This document shows, in pieces, positions 1 to 7,903 of a stretch of DNA of 64,000 nucleotides. Where the stretch lies: positions 1,550,001 to 1,614,000 of the forward strand of contig NZ_LIVQ01000001.1 of assembly GCF_001905445.1 (NCBI RefSeq), written 5' to 3'. Source of the stretch: Streptomyces sp. CB00455. GTDB lineage: Bacteria > Actinomycetota > Actinomycetes > Streptomycetales > Streptomycetaceae. The notes beneath the pieces are model-generated. The model was not told the DNA's origin, did no database searches, and worked only from the letters and a program-made list of their open reading frames with translations. The position numbers were made by a program, and so were the translations under genes. The number at the start of each line of letters is the position of its first letter. Within the stretch, counting starts at the first letter, position 1.

Positions 1-131
1 GGGAGCATCGTCTCCACGGTGCCCCGGATACCTCCGAAGGCGTCGAAGAGCGCCGCCTGCGTCACCGCCTTCTGGTCCTCGGTGGGGCCGGAGCCGGGGT
101 CTGGGGTGGTCGGTTTGTCGAATGACGTCAC
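1..131 (-). CDS. DUF3159 family membrane protein, N-terminal fragment
   Basis: Only the first 43 codons lie in the window; the gene runs off the left edge. Translation from a GTG start reads VTSFDKPTTP and continues to DQKAVTQAALFDAFGG, then GIRGTVETMLP. This resembles the N-terminus of actinobacterial DUF3159 proteins, small multi-pass membrane proteins of unknown function. The start sits only 3 bases after the stop of the OB-fold gene upstream, so the two are probably co-transcribed. The membrane segments expected after this point are not visible. The call rests on a short stretch and on recall of the family. Confidence 0.7.
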   Translation of the reverse strand, partial: MTSFDKPTTPDPGSGPTEDQKAVTQAALFDAFGGIRGTVETML

Positions 132-134
132 CGG

Positions 135-554
135 TCAGTGCTCCTGTCCGAGCGGTCGGAGTTCGTACTTGGGGTTGAAGAGCACCCGGCGGCCGTGGGT
201 CATGGAGATGCGCCCGGAGGCGATCATGCGGCGGCCGGGCTCGATTCCCACGATCGAGCGACGCCCGAGCCACACCACGTCCAGCGCGGCCGAGCCGTCG
301 AAGAGTTCCGCCTCCAGGGCGGGCACCCCCGCCCGCGGCCGCAGGGTGACGGTACGCAGCGTCCCGGCCACCTTGACTATCTGGCGGTCGTCGCAGTCGC
401 AGATCCGCAGGCACCCGGCGGCTTCTGCGTCCTCCTGCAGCTCCGCCGAGTGCAGCTCCTCCTGCGAGGTGGAAAGCCGCTCTATCATCCGGCGGAACCG
501 GCCCGCCGGCCTGGCCGGCTTCGCGGGCTTCTCGGGACGCGGTTCAGCACTCAT
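135..554 (-). CDS. OB-fold nucleic acid binding domain protein
   Basis: A 139-aa protein. Residues 1-30 are basic and Pro/Ala-rich. From about residue 45 comes a beta-rich segment (CLRICDCDDRQIVKVAGTLRTVTLRP, then ALDVVWLGRRSIVGIEPGRRMIASGRI) typical of the small OB-fold proteins found next to DUF3159 genes in Streptomyces. OB folds of this kind usually bind single-stranded nucleic acid, but no specific ligand is known. It lies between kdpE (24-base gap) and the DUF3159 gene (3-base gap) on the same strand and may be the third gene of a kdpDE transcript. Function beyond the fold is unassigned. Confidence 0.8.
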   Translation of the reverse strand: MSAEPRPEKPAKPARPAGRFRRMIERLSTSQEELHSAELQEDAEAAGCLRICDCDDRQIVKVAGTLRTVTLRPRAGVPALEAELFDGSAALDVVWLGRRSIVGIEPGRRMIASGRISMTHGRRVLFNPKYELRPLGQEH

Positions 555-578
555 ACAGGAAGCGTACCGGCGCCCCGG

Positions 579-1265
579 CTACCTCTCGAAGCGGTATCCC
601 ATGCCCGGTTCGGTGATGAAGTGCCGCGGGTGCGAGGGGTCCGCCTCCAGCTTGCGGCGCAGCTGCGCCATGTAGACCCGCAGGTAGTTGGTCTCCGTGC
701 CGTAGGACGGCCCCCAGACCTCCTGGAGCAGCTGCCGCTGGCTGACGAGCCTGCCGCCGCCTCGGACCAGGACCTCCAGCAGGTGCCACTCGGTGGGGGT
801 CAGCCGGACATCGCGCCCCTCGCGCACGGCCTTCTTGGCGGCCAGGTCCACCGTGAAGCCCTCGGTCTCCACCACCACCTCACCGTCGGCGAAGCCGGGT
901 GCGGGCTCCGCCCGGCGGACGGCGGCGCGCAGCCGGGCCAGCAGCTCGTCCATCCCGAAGGGCTTGGTGACGTAGTCGTCGGCGCCCGCGTCCAGCGCCT
1001 CGACCTTCTCGTCGGAGCTGTGCCGGGCGGAGAGGACCAGGATCGGCACCCGGGTCCAGCCGCGCAGGCCCTTGATCACTTCGACGCCGTCCATGTCCGG
1101 CAGCCCCAGGTCGAGGACGACCACGTCGGGGTGGCGGGCGGCCGCCATGGCCAGCGCGGCCGCTCCGTCGCAGGCCGCGTCGACCTCGTACCTGCGTGCC
1201 TTCAGATTGATCACGAGGGCTCGGACGATCTGCGGCTCGTCTTCCACCACGAGCACCCGGGTCAT
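579..1265 (-). CDS. kdpE: KdpE-type OmpR-family response regulator
   Basis: A 228-aa OmpR/PhoB-class regulator. The receiver domain (about 1-118) has the acidic pocket VVEDE, the phospho-acceptor aspartate in VVLDLGLPD and the conserved lysine in VTKPF. A winged-helix DNA-binding domain follows (about 130-228), with LTPTEWHLLEVL and a C-terminal LRRKLEADPSHPRHFITEPGMGYRF. The family controls the KdpFABC potassium pump. The ATG overlaps the kdpD stop by four bases (ATGA), so the two are translationally coupled. No kdpABC genes are in the window, so the target is elsewhere or different; the kdp name comes from the partner's architecture. Confidence 0.88.
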   Translation of the reverse strand: MTRVLVVEDEPQIVRALVINLKARRYEVDAACDGAAALAMAAARHPDVVVLDLGLPDMDGVEVIKGLRGWTRVPILVLSARHSSDEKVEALDAGADDYVTKPFGMDELLARLRAAVRRAEPAPGFADGEVVVETEGFTVDLAAKKAVREGRDVRLTPTEWHLLEVLVRGGGRLVSQRQLLQEVWGPSYGTETNYLRVYMAQLRRKLEADPSHPRHFITEPGMGYRFER

Positions 1266-3997
1266 CGGGGTCCTGCCTTCTGTCGCATCGGGTCGGGGTA
1301 GGGATGGGGGTCGGGTTCGCGGTCGGGTTCTGGGTCGGGTTCACGGGGACGGTCCCGATCCCGGTCGCGGTCACCGTCCGGTCCGGGGTCGGCGCCGCCG
1401 CCGGGACGGCGTTGCGGGCCGGGGCCGGGGCCCAGCCCGGCAGCCGAATCCGCGGGGCCGGCCTCCTCCCCCGGGCCGGCCCCGGGAGCCTCCGCCCGGG
1501 GCACCGCGCGCAGGGTCAGCACCATGGTCAGGCCGCCGCCGGGGGTGTCCTCGGCCGCGAGCGTGCCGTCCATGGCCTCGGCGAAGCCCCGGGCGACCGC
1601 GAGCCCGAGGCCGACCCCGGCGCCGCGCGGCGCGTCCCCGTACCGCTGGAAGGGGGCGAAGATCCTGTCCTTGGCGTCGTCGGGCACCCCGGGTCCGCGG
1701 TCGACGACCCGCACCTCGACCCGGTCTCCGAGGAAACTGGCGGCCACCAGCACCCGCTCGCCGGCCGGGCTGTACTTGACGGCGTTCTCCACCACGTTGG
1801 CCACGGCCCGCTCCAGCAGCCCCGGATCCACCGACACCATCGGCAGCGTCTCGGGAACGTCCATCACCACGCTGCCCTCGGGTACGCCGCCCAGCGCCAT
1901 CGGAACGACCTCGTCGAGGTCGACCTCCCGGATCAGCGGGGTGACGGTGCCGGTCTGCAGCCGGGACATGTCCAGCAGGTTGCCCACCAGTTGGCCGAGG
2001 CGGTCGGCGCCGGCCTCGATGCCCTCCAGCAGCTCCGCCCGGTCCTCCTGCGACCATTCCACGTCGTCGGAGCGCAGCGAGCTGACGGAGGCCTTGATGG
2101 AGGCCAGGGGCGTACGCAGGTCATGGCTGACCGCGGCCAGCAGCGCGGTCCGGATGCGGTTGCCCTCGGCCAGCCGGCGGGCCTCGCCGGCCTCCCCGAC
2201 CAGCCGCTGCCGGTCCAGGACCACGGCCGCCTGTGCGGCGAAGGCGCCGAGCACCCTGCGGTCCTCGGCGGGCAGCACCCGCCCCGACAGGGCCAGGGCC
2301 ATGTGGTCCCCGATGGGCATTTCCACGTCCCCGTCCTCGGGCCGGGCCGCGGGGCGCGGGCCGACACTGCCGGCGGGCTTCCACGGTTCGAGGTCGCCCG
2401 CCCGTTCCAGCAGGGCCACGGACTCCATGGCGAAGGTCTCGCGGACCCGCTCCAGCAGCGCGTCCAGGGTGTGCTCCCCGCGCAGGACGCTGCCGGCCAG
2501 GAAGGAGAGGATCTCGGACTCGGCTCGCAGCCGGGCCGCCTGGTGGGTGCGGCGGGCGGCCAGGTCCACGACGGAGGCCACGGAGACGGCGACCCCGAAG
2601 AAGACGGCGATGGCGACGATGTTGCGGGGGTCGGAGACGGTGAACCGGTGCAGCGGCGGGGCGAAGAAGTAGTTGAGCAGCAGCGAGCCGAAGGCGGCGG
2701 AGGCCAGGGCGGGCCACAGTCCGCCCAGCAGTGCGGCGGCCACCGTCAGGGCCAGGAAGAGCAGCATGTCGTTGGCGAGGCCGGGATCCGCCTCCACGTG
2801 CGTGAGCAGCAGGCAGAGCAGCACCGGGAAGACCACGCCGACCACCCAGCCGGCGACGATCCGGGGCCGCCCGAGGCGGGCCGCGGAGCGGACCACGGGC
2901 AGGCCGCGCCCCTTGGCGACCTCCTCGTGGGTGACGATGTGGACGTCGAGGTCGGGCCCCGAGTCGCGGGCGACGCTCGCGCCGACGCCGGGGCCGAAGA
3001 CGTACTGCCAGGAGCGGCGGCGGCTGGAGCCGAGCACGATCTGGGTGGCGTTGACCCCGCGGGCGAAGGCCAGCAGCGCGTCGGGGACGTCGTCGCCGAT
3101 GACGTGGTGGAAAGTGCCGCCCAGGTCTTCGACCAGGGTCCGCTGGACCGCGAGTTCCTTCGGCGAGGCCGCGGTCAGGCCGTCGCTGCGGGCGATGTAG
3201 ACGGCCAGGATCTCGCTGCCCGAGCCCTTGGCGGCCATCCGGGCCGCGCGCCGGATGAGCGTGGCGCCTTCCGGTCCGCCGGTCAGCCCGACGACGATCC
3301 GCTCGCGCGCCTGCCAGGTGGAGCGGATGTCGTGCTCGCCCCGGTACTGCTGGAGGTACTCGTCGGCCCGGTCGGCCACCCACAGCAGCGCCAGCTCGCG
3401 CAGGGCGGTGAGGTTGCCCGGGCGGAAGTAGTTGGACAGCGCCGCGTCGACCTTCTCGGGCTGGTATATGTTCCCGTGCGCCATGCGCCGGCGCAGCGCC
3501 TGCGGCGACATGTCGACGAGCTCGATCTGGTCGGCCCGCCGCACCACCTCGTCCGGCACGGTCTCCCGCTGGCGCACCCCGGTGATCGACTCGACGACGT
3601 CCCCGAGGGACTCCAGGTGCTGGATGTTGACGGTGGAGACCACGTCGATGCCGGCCCGCAGCAGTTCCTCGACGTCCTGCCAGCGCTTGGCGTTGCGCGA
3701 GCCGGGCACGTTGGTGTGCGCGAGCTCGTCCACGAGCGCCACGGCGGGCCGCCGGGCCAGGAGCGCGTCCACGTCCATCTCGGTGAAGGGCGCGCCGCGG
3801 TGGGTCAGCTCCCGGCGCTCCACCTGTTCCAGTCCGTGCAGCACGGCCTCGGTGCGCGGCCGTCCGTGGTGCTCGACGAAGCCCACGACGCAGTCGGCCC
3901 CCCGCTCCACCCTGCGGTGGCCCTCGCAGAGCATCGCGTAGGTCTTGCCCACACCCGGCGCCGCGCCGAGATAGATCCTTAGCCTGCCGCGTCCCAT
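1262..3997 (-). CDS. kdpD: KdpD-type osmosensitive potassium sensor histidine kinase
   Basis: About 911 aa. An N-terminal KdpD domain has the Walker A motif GAAPGVGKT and a DELAHTN Walker-B-like motif. A universal-stress-like domain follows (GGPEGATLIRRAARMAAKGSGSEILA). A cluster of four hydrophobic segments lies around residues 390-500. Then come a GAF-like linker, the phospho-acceptor His in AVSHDLRTPLASI, and an HATPase domain with N (NVVENAVKYSP) and G boxes (VGLGLAVARGF). The ATG at 3997 was chosen because homologues begin near MGRGRLRIYLGAAPG; an upstream GTG at 4030 is possible. The extreme C-terminus is an unusual Asp/Arg/Pro repeat tail encoded by hexamer-like repeats around 1300-1390. 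Potassium and turgor signalling through KdpE is the family role. Confidence 0.9.
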   Translation of the reverse strand: MGRGRLRIYLGAAPGVGKTYAMLCEGHRRVERGADCVVGFVEHHGRPRTEAVLHGLEQVERRELTHRGAPFTEMDVDALLARRPAVALVDELAHTNVPGSRNAKRWQDVEELLRAGIDVVSTVNIQHLESLGDVVESITGVRQRETVPDEVVRRADQIELVDMSPQALRRRMAHGNIYQPEKVDAALSNYFRPGNLTALRELALLWVADRADEYLQQYRGEHDIRSTWQARERIVVGLTGGPEGATLIRRAARMAAKGSGSEILAVYIARSDGLTAASPKELAVQRTLVEDLGGTFHHVIGDDVPDALLAFARGVNATQIVLGSSRRRSWQYVFGPGVGASVARDSGPDLDVHIVTHEEVAKGRGLPVVRSAARLGRPRIVAGWVVGVVFPVLLCLLLTHVEADPGLANDMLLFLALTVAAALLGGLWPALASAAFGSLLLNYFFAPPLHRFTVSDPRNIVAIAVFFGVAVSVASVVDLAARRTHQAARLRAESEILSFLAGSVLRGEHTLDALLERVRETFAMESVALLERAGDLEPWKPAGSVGPRPAARPEDGDVEMPIGDHMALALSGRVLPAEDRRVLGAFAAQAAVVLDRQRLVGEAGEARRLAEGNRIRTALLAAVSHDLRTPLASIKASVSSLRSDDVEWSQEDRAELLEGIEAGADRLGQLVGNLLDMSRLQTGTVTPLIREVDLDEVVPMALGGVPEGSVVMDVPETLPMVSVDPGLLERAVANVVENAVKYSPAGERVLVAASFLGDRVEVRVVDRGPGVPDDAKDRIFAPFQRYGDAPRGAGVGLGLAVARGFAEAMDGTLAAEDTPGGGLTMVLTLRAVPRAEAPGAGPGEEAGPADSAAGLGPGPGPQRRPGGGADPGPDGDRDRDRDRPREPDPEPDREPDPHPYPDPMRQKAGPR

Positions 3998-4008
3998 GGG
4001 CTCATTGT

Positions 4009-4022
4009 CGGGGACGTCCCCG
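4009..4022. promoter_or_regulatory. Perfect palindrome just upstream of kdpD
   Basis: CGGGGACGTCCCCG is a perfect 14-bp palindrome whose near edge is 11 bases before the chosen kdpD start. It could be an operator for kdpDE or part of the leader. If translation began at the upstream GTG (4030) it would lie inside the coding region. No regulator is identified. GC-rich palindromes do occur by chance in this genome. Confidence 0.3.
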
Positions 4023-4109
4023 TGCCGCACGCACCGATGGGGGTCCCGGTGCCCATCCCTGACGGATCCCTGACGCGGTCGCCGGGTGCCGGGTGTCGCT
4101 CGCGGGAAA

Positions 4110-4149
4110 GCCGGTGGGCCCCGCCCCCGAAGAGGTGGGGCCCACCGGC
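4110..4149 (-). terminator. Hairpin terminator of the dut-DUF3710 operon
   Basis: A 13-bp perfect stem (GCCGGTGGGCCCC with its complement) encloses a 14-base loop 49 bases beyond the DUF3710 stop codon. There is no strong T-tract, which is normal for Streptomyces terminators. It separates this operon from kdpD, which reads in the same direction. Confidence 0.6.
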
Positions 4150-4197
4150 CGTGAACACGCGTCTTCCCCCGCGCGGGGGTGGGGCCGGAGCCGGCGG

Positions 4198-4989
4198 TCA
4201 GCGGACCTCGGTGATCTCCGGCCCGCGCTCCAGCTGGCCCATGCCGCCGCCGAAGCGGGAGCCTTCCTGGTCCTCCGTCTGCACCCCGTCCGGCACCATC
4301 TGGGCGTCGTTGGGCAGCTTCAGGACGATCGGGTCGCGGGGGGCCATCGGGCCGTCGCCGCGCAGCACGACGGTGTCGCGGAAGATCTGCTCCAGGACGC
4401 CCGCCGACTCGGGGCGCACGGCGCCCTGGCCGGAGATGACGCCGCGCAGGAACCAGCGCGGGCCGTCGACACCCACGAAGCGGACCAGCTGTGCGCCGGT
4501 CTGCCCGTCCGGGAGCGCTACGGGGACCTGGGCGCGCAGCTCCCAGCCCAGCGGTCCCTCGACCTCGTCGATGATGCCGCCCTGCTGGGTGATGCCCGAG
4601 GCGATCTCCTCGCGGACCTCGCCCCAGATGCCTTCCTTGCGCGGAGCGGCGAAGGCCTGGAGCTGTACGGCGCTGTCGCCCAGGACGACGGTGGCGGCGA
4701 CGATCGCGTCACCGGCGACCTCGACGCGCAGCTCCATGCCCTCGACACCGGGTACGAGGATGCCGCCCAGGTCGACCCGGCCGTCGGCCGGGTTGCCGGG
4801 TACTTCGGAGATGTCCCAGGGGCCGTCGGGCCGGGGGGCCGGCGGCAGGTTCACGCGGCGCGGGGCGGCCGCGCCGGTGTTCTCGGCGCCGTCCTGCTCG
4901 TCGGCGTCCAGGCCGGACACGCGGTCGTCGACCTGCTCGGCCGCGCCGCCGCCCTTGGCGGAGTCGTTCTTCTTGCGACGTCCGAACAC
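4198..4989 (-). CDS. DUF3710 domain protein
   Basis: A 263-aa soluble protein from a GTG start (MFGRRKKNDSAKGGG). The N-terminal 60 residues are charged and low in complexity. The rest is the beta-rich DUF3710 domain, including RVDLGGILVPGVEGMELRVEV, then GPRWFLRGVISGQGA and LEQIFRDTVVLRGDGPMAPRDPI. The family is almost exclusively actinobacterial and its function is unknown. It starts one base after the dut stop, and dut-DUF3710 adjacency is conserved in streptomycetes, so co-expression with dUTPase is likely. That gives only a weak hint of a role near nucleotide metabolism. Confidence 0.88.
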   Translation of the reverse strand: MFGRRKKNDSAKGGGAAEQVDDRVSGLDADEQDGAENTGAAAPRRVNLPPAPRPDGPWDISEVPGNPADGRVDLGGILVPGVEGMELRVEVAGDAIVAATVVLGDSAVQLQAFAAPRKEGIWGEVREEIASGITQQGGIIDEVEGPLGWELRAQVPVALPDGQTGAQLVRFVGVDGPRWFLRGVISGQGAVRPESAGVLEQIFRDTVVLRGDGPMAPRDPIVLKLPNDAQMVPDGVQTEDQEGSRFGGGMGQLERGPEITEVR

Positions 4990-4990
4990 G

Positions 4991-5536
4991 TCACTGTCCT
5001 TCCCGGTCGGTTACGACCGAAGCGTAGCCATTCCCACCCTGCTGACCAGCTCCGGATCCGGCCACGGCCGCATGACCGCCGGTGGAGCCGAAGCCCCCCT
5101 CGGCCCGGGCCGAGCCGGGAAGCTGTGCCACCTCGTGGAAGCGCACCTTCTCGACCCGCTGGACAACCAGCTGGGCAATGCGGTCGAAACGCTCGAACCG
5201 GACGCTCTCGCGCGGGTCGAGATTGACCACGATCACCTTGATCTCCCCACGGTACCCGGCATCCACCGTCCCCGGGGCATTCACGAGCGCGAGGCCGCAG
5301 CGGGCGGCCAGTCCCGAGCGGGGGTGCACGAATGCGGCGTACCCGTCGGGCAGGGCGATGGACACCCCGGTGGGCAGCACGGCCCGCTCACCGGGCTCCA
5401 GCTCGGCGGCCCGTGTGGTCACCAGGTCCATGCCGGCGTCACCGGGGTGGCCGTAGGCGGGCAGGGGCACCTCGGGGTCGACGCGGCGGATCAGCACGTC
5501 GACCGGGTGGCGGGAGTCGTGGGTGTTCTGGGACAT
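4991..5536 (-). CDS. dut: Deoxyuridine 5'-triphosphate nucleotidohydrolase (dUTPase)
   Basis: 181 aa, trimeric dUTPase family. It hydrolyses dUTP to dUMP and pyrophosphate, supplying dTMP synthesis and keeping uracil out of DNA. The five family motifs are visible in order: PGDAGMDL (1), PRSGLAARCGL (2), APGTVDAGYRGEIKVIVVNL (3, with the catalytic Asp), RFDRIAQLVVQ (4) and a C-terminal ARAEGGFGSTGGH (5). It overlaps the thioesterase stop by one base (TGATG) and is followed after one base by DUF3710, forming a compact three-gene operon. A Gly/Ala-rich tail of about 25 residues follows motif 5. Confidence 0.96.
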   Translation of the reverse strand: MSQNTHDSRHPVDVLIRRVDPEVPLPAYGHPGDAGMDLVTTRAAELEPGERAVLPTGVSIALPDGYAAFVHPRSGLAARCGLALVNAPGTVDAGYRGEIKVIVVNLDPRESVRFERFDRIAQLVVQRVEKVRFHEVAQLPGSARAEGGFGSTGGHAAVAGSGAGQQGGNGYASVVTDREGQ

Positions 5537-6120
5537 CAGGGGTTCACCTCGAAGGCGCGTGCGCGCCTGGCCTGGTCCGGGTCGGCCATCGCCGCCCGGA
5601 TCTCCTCGGGCCGTCCGTTGTCGATGAAGTGGTCGACCTTCACCTCGATGAAGAGGGCGTCCGCGCGCACGGCGACGGGGCCCTGCGGACCGCCCGTCCG
5701 GCCGATGGCGGTGGAGTAGATCTTCCGTCCGGCGACGGCGGTGACCTCGGCCTCCAGGTGCAGGACGGTGCCCACCGGCACGGGCCGCACGAAGTCGGTC
5801 TCCAGCCGTCCCGTCACGGCTATGACGCGCAGCAGCCAGTTCAGCGAGCCCAGCGTCTCGTCGAGCGCGGTGGCCAGTACGCCGCCGTGGGCGAGGCCGG
5901 GGGCGCCCTGGTGCGCGGGCTTGACGGTGAACTCCGCGGTGACGCTCACACCCTCGCCCGCCCGTGCCTCCAGGTGGAGCCCGTGGGGCTGGCCCTCGCC
6001 GCAGCCGAAACAGTGCCCGTAGTGCGCGCCGAGGAGCTCGCCGGGTGCCGGGGCATCGGGGTGCCGGACCGGCGCGGTGGCATCGGCCGGGGGCGTCAAC
6101 GCTGTGTTTGGTCCACTCAC
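5536..6120 (-). CDS. PaaI-family hotdog-fold thioesterase
   Basis: 194 aa from a GTG start (VSGPNTALTPP). The N-terminal motif GHCFGCGEGQPHGLHL is typical of the YbgC/PaaI group of single-hotdog acyl-CoA thioesterases, followed by the hotdog-helix motif LAHGGVLATALDETLG. Substrate is unknown; members hydrolyse small or aromatic acyl-CoA esters. It is the first gene of the thioesterase-dut-DUF3710 operon, with TGATG coupling to dut. A start further upstream is formally open but would run into the divergent DUF3093 promoter region. Confidence 0.85.
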   Translation of the reverse strand: MSGPNTALTPPADATAPVRHPDAPAPGELLGAHYGHCFGCGEGQPHGLHLEARAGEGVSVTAEFTVKPAHQGAPGLAHGGVLATALDETLGSLNWLLRVIAVTGRLETDFVRPVPVGTVLHLEAEVTAVAGRKIYSTAIGRTGGPQGPVAVRADALFIEVKVDHFIDNGRPEEIRAAMADPDQARRARAFEVNP

Positions 6121-6178
6121 AGCCGCAGACCTTACCCGCGCGGCTACCCGGCGGTCGCCCCGTGGCAGGCTTGACGGC

Positions 6179-6634
6179 ATGCAGCTCTCCCCCGCGCACC
6201 ACGACGAACGTCTGACCGCCCCCCGCGCCTGGTGGGTCATCGCCGTACTCATCGGGATCGCGTGCGCGCTGATGCTGCTGCCGCTGGGCACGCTGCCGCT
6301 GCTGGCCGGGCTGGTCGGGGGCACCGCGCTGGCCGGTCTGGCGGTGAGCTCGTACGGGTCCGCGCGCGTGCGCGTGATCAACGGGGCGCTGGCCGCCGGG
6401 GACGCCCGGATCCCGGTGACGGCGCTGGGCGAGCCCGAAGTGCTGGATGCCGAGGAGTCGCGCGCCTGGCGCACCTACAAGGCCGACACCCGCGCCTTCA
6501 TGCTGCTGCGCAGCTACGTGCCGACGGCGGTGCGCGTGGAGGTCACCGACCCGGCCGATCCGACCCCGTACGTGTACGTCTCCACGCGGGAGCCGCAGGC
6601 GCTGGCCGCGGCGATCCGGGCGGCGCGGGGCTGA
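6179..6634 (+). CDS. DUF3093 family membrane protein
   Basis: 151 aa. Two adjacent hydrophobic segments lie at about residues 18-60 (AWWVIAVLIGIACALMLLPL and LPLLAGLVGGTALAGLAV). A soluble C-terminal domain follows with RVRVINGALAAGDARIPVTALGEPEVLDAEESRAW and SYVPTAVRVEVTDPADPTPYVYVSTREP. This is the DUF3093 pattern, resembling a PH-like domain behind a membrane hairpin; function unknown. The ATG at 6179 puts the start 58 bases from the divergent thioesterase, leaving a small shared promoter region. The longer reading frame from 6077 would overlap that gene and was rejected. Confidence 0.85.
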   Translation: MQLSPAHHDERLTAPRAWWVIAVLIGIACALMLLPLGTLPLLAGLVGGTALAGLAVSSYGSARVRVINGALAAGDARIPVTALGEPEVLDAEESRAWRTYKADTRAFMLLRSYVPTAVRVEVTDPADPTPYVYVSTREPQALAAAIRAARG

Positions 6635-6661
6635 CCGCGCGGGGCTGGCCGCGCGGGCTTT

Positions 6662-7594
6662 TCAGTCCCGGTCCTGCGGCTGACCGGCTTCGAGTGCGGC
6701 CCTGGTGGCCTCGGGAAGGGGCTGGAGGGGCTGCTCCAGGGGCGGGAGCGGGGGAAGCGCGTCCCAGGGCACGGCCCGGCTCCGCAGGTCCCCACGGACC
6801 TTCTCGGCGACTTTGCGCGTGTCACGGCGGTTCATGACCGCTCCGACGGCGGCTCCCACCATGAAGGGCATGAGGTTCGGCAGGTTGCGGAACATCCGCT
6901 TCATGATCTGCTGGCGCAGTTCGCGCTTCATCTGGCCGCCGAGCGCCGCGTTGAGCGTGGTCGGCTTGGTCAGGTCGACGCCGCGCTCCTCGGTCCAGGA
7001 GGTGAGGTAGGCGACGCTGCGGGCCTTCAGGGAACCGGGCGGGCGCTGGCCGTAGACCTCGTGGAGCTCGGCGATGAGCTTGATCTCGATGGCGGCGACG
7101 CCGGTGATCTCGGCGGCCAGTTCGGCCGGCATGGCGGGCGGGACGGGCAGCATGGCCGCCGCTCCGATCCCGGCTCCGACGGCGGAGGTGCCGTTCGCGG
7201 CGCCGGAGATGAGCTTGTCGGCCAGCTGATCGGGGCCGAGGCCCGGGAACTGCGCGCGCAGGGTCGCGAGGTCCCGAACCGGGACGCGGGGAGCGTTCTC
7301 GATGATCCGGTCGGTGATGTACAGGACGGCGCCCCTGACACTTTCGCCGCCCCTGCGTACACCGTTCCTGACGGATCGCAGCCGACGAGCCCCGGACCTG
7401 TGCCGGGCTGCCTCGTCGGTCTCGGGCTCCGACGGCACCGCCGGGGCGGTGTCGGCGGGTTCGGCTGTCGCCTCAAGGGCGGAGCCGCCGGGGGCCCCGG
7501 TACCCGTTGCCGGGTCCGTGTTCCCCACCTGCGTCTCCGCCGGATCACCGGATTTCCGCAAGCGACGCTTCCGGAAGGGTGTGGAGCCAGCCAC
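6662..7594 (-). CDS. EcsC-like conserved protein
   Basis: About 310 aa from a GTG start, preferred over a TTG six bases upstream because a GAGAGG ribosome site lies 8 bases before the GTG. Residues 1-80 are Pro/Thr/Ala-rich and probably disordered. The core (RGAVLYITDRIIENAPRVPVRDLATLRAQFPGLGPDQLADKLI) and the small-residue amphipathic stretch (ISGAANGTSAVGAGIGAAAMLP) resemble EcsC-family proteins. A basic segment and a further hydrophobic stretch (LPNLMPFMVGAAVGAVMNRRDT) follow. Biochemical function is unknown. It starts 12 bases after the DUF4193 gene and is probably co-transcribed with it. Confidence 0.7.
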   Translation of the reverse strand: MAGSTPFRKRRLRKSGDPAETQVGNTDPATGTGAPGGSALEATAEPADTAPAVPSEPETDEAARHRSGARRLRSVRNGVRRGGESVRGAVLYITDRIIENAPRVPVRDLATLRAQFPGLGPDQLADKLISGAANGTSAVGAGIGAAAMLPVPPAMPAELAAEITGVAAIEIKLIAELHEVYGQRPPGSLKARSVAYLTSWTEERGVDLTKPTTLNAALGGQMKRELRQQIMKRMFRNLPNLMPFMVGAAVGAVMNRRDTRKVAEKVRGDLRSRAVPWDALPPLPPLEQPLQPLPEATRAALEAGQPQDRD

Positions 7595-7606
7595 GGCCAA
7601 CGCCTC

Positions 7607-7903
7607 TCAGTCGCAGTCGCGACAGATCGGCTGACCGTTCTTCTCACGCGCCAGCTGGCTGCGGTGGTGCACCAGGAAGCAGCTCATGCAGGTGAACTCG
7701 TCGGCCTGCTTGGGCAGGACCCGGACGGCCAGCTCCTCGTTGGAGAGGTCCGCGCCGGGAAGCTCCAGGCTCTCGGCCGAGTCGAACTCGTCCATGTCGA
7801 CGGACGAGGACGACTTCTCGTTACGTCGGGCCTTCAGCTCTTCAATGCTGTCGTTGTCGACGTCGTCATCGGTCTTGCGTGGGGTGTCGTAGTCCGTTGC
7901 CAT
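7607..7903 (-). CDS. DUF4193 small zinc-ribbon-like protein
   Basis: 98 aa. The N-terminal half is very acidic (DDDVDNDSIEEL, DMDEFDSAESLELPG). The C-terminal half carries a CMSC and a CRDC pair (FTCMSCFLVHHRSQLAREKNGQPICRDC), fitting a four-cysteine zinc ribbon. The family is nearly universal in actinobacteria and of unknown function; the acidic-plus-ribbon layout is reminiscent of transcription-associated proteins, which is inference only. A strong ribosome site (GGGGGAGAG) precedes the ATG. A 383-base leader or intergenic region lies upstream. Confidence 0.9.
   Translation of the reverse strand: MATDYDTPRKTDDDVDNDSIEELKARRNEKSSSSVDMDEFDSAESLELPGADLSNEELAVRVLPKQADEFTCMSCFLVHHRSQLAREKNGQPICRDCD

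Noticed and set aside
1304..3982. Long plus-strand frame of 892 codons opposite kdpD
   Set aside because: It mirrors kdpD, is rich in Gly/Asp/Gln/His in the way antisense frames of GC-rich genes are, has no domain and no ribosome site. kdpD itself has all family motifs.
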